NCBI GenBank assembly: GCA_902801175.1
Contig: CADCHF010000024.1
Coordinates: 1-54,487 of the forward strand
Length of the DNA: 54,487 bases
Reading direction: 5' to 3'
Origin: an uncultured Coriobacteriaceae bacterium
Lineage (GTDB): Bacteria; Actinomycetota; Coriobacteriia; Coriobacteriales; Atopobiaceae
Under the pieces are notes generated by a model. That model saw nothing but the letters and a program-made list of their open reading frames with translations. It searched no databases and was not told the DNA's origin. The translations under genes and the position numbers were made by a program. This document shows, piece after piece, positions 52,530 through 54,487 of this stretch (position 1 is the stretch's first letter; each line of letters begins with the position of its first letter).

Positions 52530-54487
52530 ATGGCCAAAAACATACTCGAGACGATACAAAACGAACGCTACGAGGCCAAGAGTCGCACGCCGCTGCCGCC
52601 TGCGCTAAAGCTGCTCACCGTCGTCTTCTCGGTAAACATCGTCATTACGTTGGCCATCCTGATCTTCAGCTCGCGCGACCTTGTTGAATACGATGCGGCC
52701 AACCTCTTTGACTGGCTAAATCTTGTGTTTGAGGCGGTCACGCTGTGGATGATCTGGTACCGGCTCAAGGTCACAAGGCCTTTCGTGTTGGCGTATACGC
52801 TCTTTAACGTGACGGTGGGTACCGCCGTGCACCTTGGCATGCACACCATGGACGTTGGCCTTCAGCTGGCCTCCATCATCCCCGATGTGGTCATCTTTCT
52901 CTACTTCCTGCGCAGCAAAAAGGCTCGCGAGGTGCTGACCGAGGATCTGGAGCTTAGCTCCATGGAGCTGCAGGAAGAAACTGGCATGGCGCCGCGCTGG
53001 TCGTGGCCCTTTGTGCGTAACCTCGTCATGTACTTCTGCGTCTTCTCCTTCTTGGGGCATTGGATGGAGGTGACCTTCTGCCTTGCCATCAAGGCTGGCC
53101 TGGTAGGAGGCGAGTACGATCCCTCAAACACCATGCTCTGGCGCGACTGGTTCTATCCCTTCCCAATGCACGGCATGGCTGTGGTGCTTATTGGCGTTCT
53201 GCTCTACCCGCTGTGGCGCTTCCTCGTGCGCAAGACCAACGTGGTCGTGGGCTCTCTGTTCTCGTTCGTCATCAACGGAATCATGTGCGGCCTCATTGAG
53301 TTTACCTTTGGCCTGCTTTGGAACGCCGACCTGCAGAACTGGGACTACACCAACATGCCGTTCAACATCATGGGGCAGGTGTGTCTGCAAAACGTCATTG
53401 GCTTTGCCTTTGCCGCCTCGATCATTGCCTGGATGGTGTATCCATGGCTCGAGCGCACGCTGGCCAAGCTCCCGGGCGCTGCCGTGAACATTGCGTCGGT
53501 GGTGGTGCTCATGGTGTTCCTCGTGGCTCAGACGCTCTACCTTGTTGAGCCGCCCATCGACTACCGTACCGAGCTCGAGTACGCCTTGGCAGAGGACGAC
53601 AAGAACCCGGATTACCTTACCGACGAGGAGCGCGCCTCCTACGAGGAGGACCTGGCCTACCTTGACTATCTTGACGCCTACAGGGCCGAAAACCAGGACG
53701 GCAGCCGAAGGGAACTAGGCATGCGCGTCTCCGTCTCAAAGCCAACGTCGAGCTTGGGTGCACGACTGGCTGGCATGCCCAAGGGACTGATTGTCTGCGA
53801 GGTCTACTTTGTGGCCTACCTGCTGGCATCCTTCGGCTATGCCGCCCTCTGCCCACCCGCCTCGTTTGCGTATGACTTCTCTCTCATGCGTGCGGTGTTG
53901 GTGGCTGCAAGTGCGACTTGCTCGCTGTGGCTGCTGCATACGCGTCGCTGTGACGGGCGCTGGGTGGCTCTGGCAACGGTCGTCCTCTGCGCACTCCTTT
54001 GCGCAATCGATACCATCTACCTGGGGTCCATGCGGGCAGCTGCGCAGATTGTGGGTCTGCCCCTGGCCTCGGCCATGGCAGTGGTCGAGATCTTTGGCGC
54101 AGGCTTTGTTGCCTCGACGCTCCTGCTTGACGGCGAGCTGCGCGAAGTCCTTAGTGTCAAGCGCAATCACAGGCCGGCATACGAGGGTGGCAACAGCTGG
54201 GACATGCCCATGCGTGAGCGCGTGCGCACATGGGAGTTCTGGCGTGACCTGATCCTGTACTTCATCGTCTTCTCGTTCTTGGGCCACTTTGCCGAGATCC
54301 TCTTTTGCCGCCTGATTATTGCAGGCGTCTTCATGGGCGACTACGATCCCAACAACGCGATGCTTTGGGACCAGTGGCTGTTCCCGTTCTCTGCCGAGGG
54401 CACGGCTCTTGCAGCGGTGGTGGTGTTTCTCCATCCTCTGGCACGCGTGTTCCAAAAGCGCTTTGGGGAGCGTTCGGCAAAGGCCGT
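52530..54487 (+). CDS. CmpB-like multi-pass membrane protein with internal duplication, 3'-partial
   Basis: Opens at ATG 52530 behind AAAGGA and stays open to the window edge (over 650 residues). It has many membrane helices. Two copies of an ABC_trans_CmpB-like module are visible: YFCVFSFLGHWMEVTFC...YDPSNTMLW near residues 170-215 and YFIVFSFLGHFAEILFC...YDPNNAMLW near 585-630. The family is annotated as putative ABC permease but its function is not established. The central acidic region (about 345-400) separates the halves. It follows the leader-peptide gene by 68 nt in the same direction and could export or respond to that peptide. Confidence 0.75.
   Translation, partial: MAKNILETIQNERYEAKSRTPLPPALKLLTVVFSVNIVITLAILIFSSRDLVEYDAANLFDWLNLVFEAVTLWMIWYRLKVTRPFVLAYTLFNVTVGTAVHLGMHTMDVGLQLASIIPDVVIFLYFLRSKKAREVLTEDLELSSMELQEETGMAPRWSWPFVRNLVMYFCVFSFLGHWMEVTFCLAIKAGLVGGEYDPSNTMLWRDWFYPFPMHGMAVVLIGVLLYPLWRFLVRKTNVVVGSLFSFVINGIMCGLIEFTFGLLWNADLQNWDYTNMPFNIMGQVCLQNVIGFAFAASIIAWMVYPWLERTLAKLPGAAVNIASVVVLMVFLVAQTLYLVEPPIDYRTELEYALAEDDKNPDYLTDEERASYEEDLAYLDYLDAYRAENQDGSRRELGMRVSVSKPTSSLGARLAGMPKGLIVCEVYFVAYLLASFGYAALCPPASFAYDFSLMRAVLVAASATCSLWLLHTRRCDGRWVALATVVLCALLCAIDTIYLGSMRAAAQIVGLPLASAMAVVEIFGAGFVASTLLLDGELREVLSVKRNHRPAYEGGNSWDMPMRERVRTWEFWRDLILYFIVFSFLGHFAEILFCRLIIAGVFMGDYDPNNAMLWDQWLFPFSAEGTALAAVVVFLHPLARVFQKRFGERSAKA

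Overview
The window looks like chromosome from a high-G+C Gram-positive anaerobe of the Coriobacteriia (Actinomycetota), probably an Olsenella/Atopobium-like member of the Atopobiaceae. This placement is an inference from protein style and gene content: several PTS permeases, an intracellular GH32/sucrose phosphorylase set, class III fructose bisphosphatase, meso-diaminopimelate dehydrogenase, AsnA-type asparagine synthetase, and CmpB-like and FHA/PASTA membrane proteins. No rRNA, canonical tRNA, CRISPR array, prophage or insertion sequence was seen.

Left part (1-7260): a broken ROK kinase gene, a sugar O-acetyltransferase, a Gfo/Idh/MocA oxidoreductase fused to a UPF0303-like domain, a HAD phosphatase and a PlsY-like acyltransferase. 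Then comes the most striking locus: two tandem Y RNA genes (about 5067-5226 and 5554-5703), each containing a circularly permuted tRNA-like module. They lie directly upstream of a Ro60/Rsr gene (TROVE plus von Willebrand A domain, 5729-7195).

Sugar part (7304-22102, plus 34446-35993): a sucrose/fructan regulon on the minus strand. It has three GH32 enzymes without signal peptides, a fructokinase, two sucrose-type PTS EIIBCA permeases (one frameshifted), sucrose phosphorylase and two LacI-family regulators. Near-palindromes of the form TGxGAAATCGTTxxCA lie upstream of each unit, which suggests one shared regulon. PTS import plus GH32 hydrolysis would give glucose-6-phosphate and fructose, the latter phosphorylated by the fructokinase. 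Sucrose phosphorylase would handle unphosphorylated sucrose.

Middle part (22315-34271): a CorA-like channel, then a signalling and export cluster. On the minus strand are a zinc-ribbon/FHA/ABC-2 transporter, a PASTA/beta-propeller membrane protein and a 59-residue acidic peptide. Divergent on the plus strand are an FHA protein, a Ser/Thr kinase and two membrane proteins. I infer a Ser/Thr-phosphorylation and FHA-recognition circuit tied to an exporter; its cargo is unknown.

Right part (36205-54487): an RlmKL-type rRNA methyltransferase, a PARG-like TIGR02452 protein with an altered catalytic motif, small methyltransferases, a CTP-dependent lipid-kinase-like protein, ddh-lysA, a RibD-like reductase, a broken asnA, fbp (class III), a lipase, a membrane-attached XRE regulator, a Nif11-like leader peptide with a cationic tail, and a duplicated CmpB-like membrane protein running off the end.

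Two families of long inverted repeats, with cores GGGGACGGTTC and GGGGACGTACA flanked by GTGTCA, are scattered between genes. Four genes (ROK, PTS, isoprenylcysteine-type methyltransferase, asnA) carry out-of-frame lesions, three of them losses of tens of bases. These could be real decay or assembly errors.
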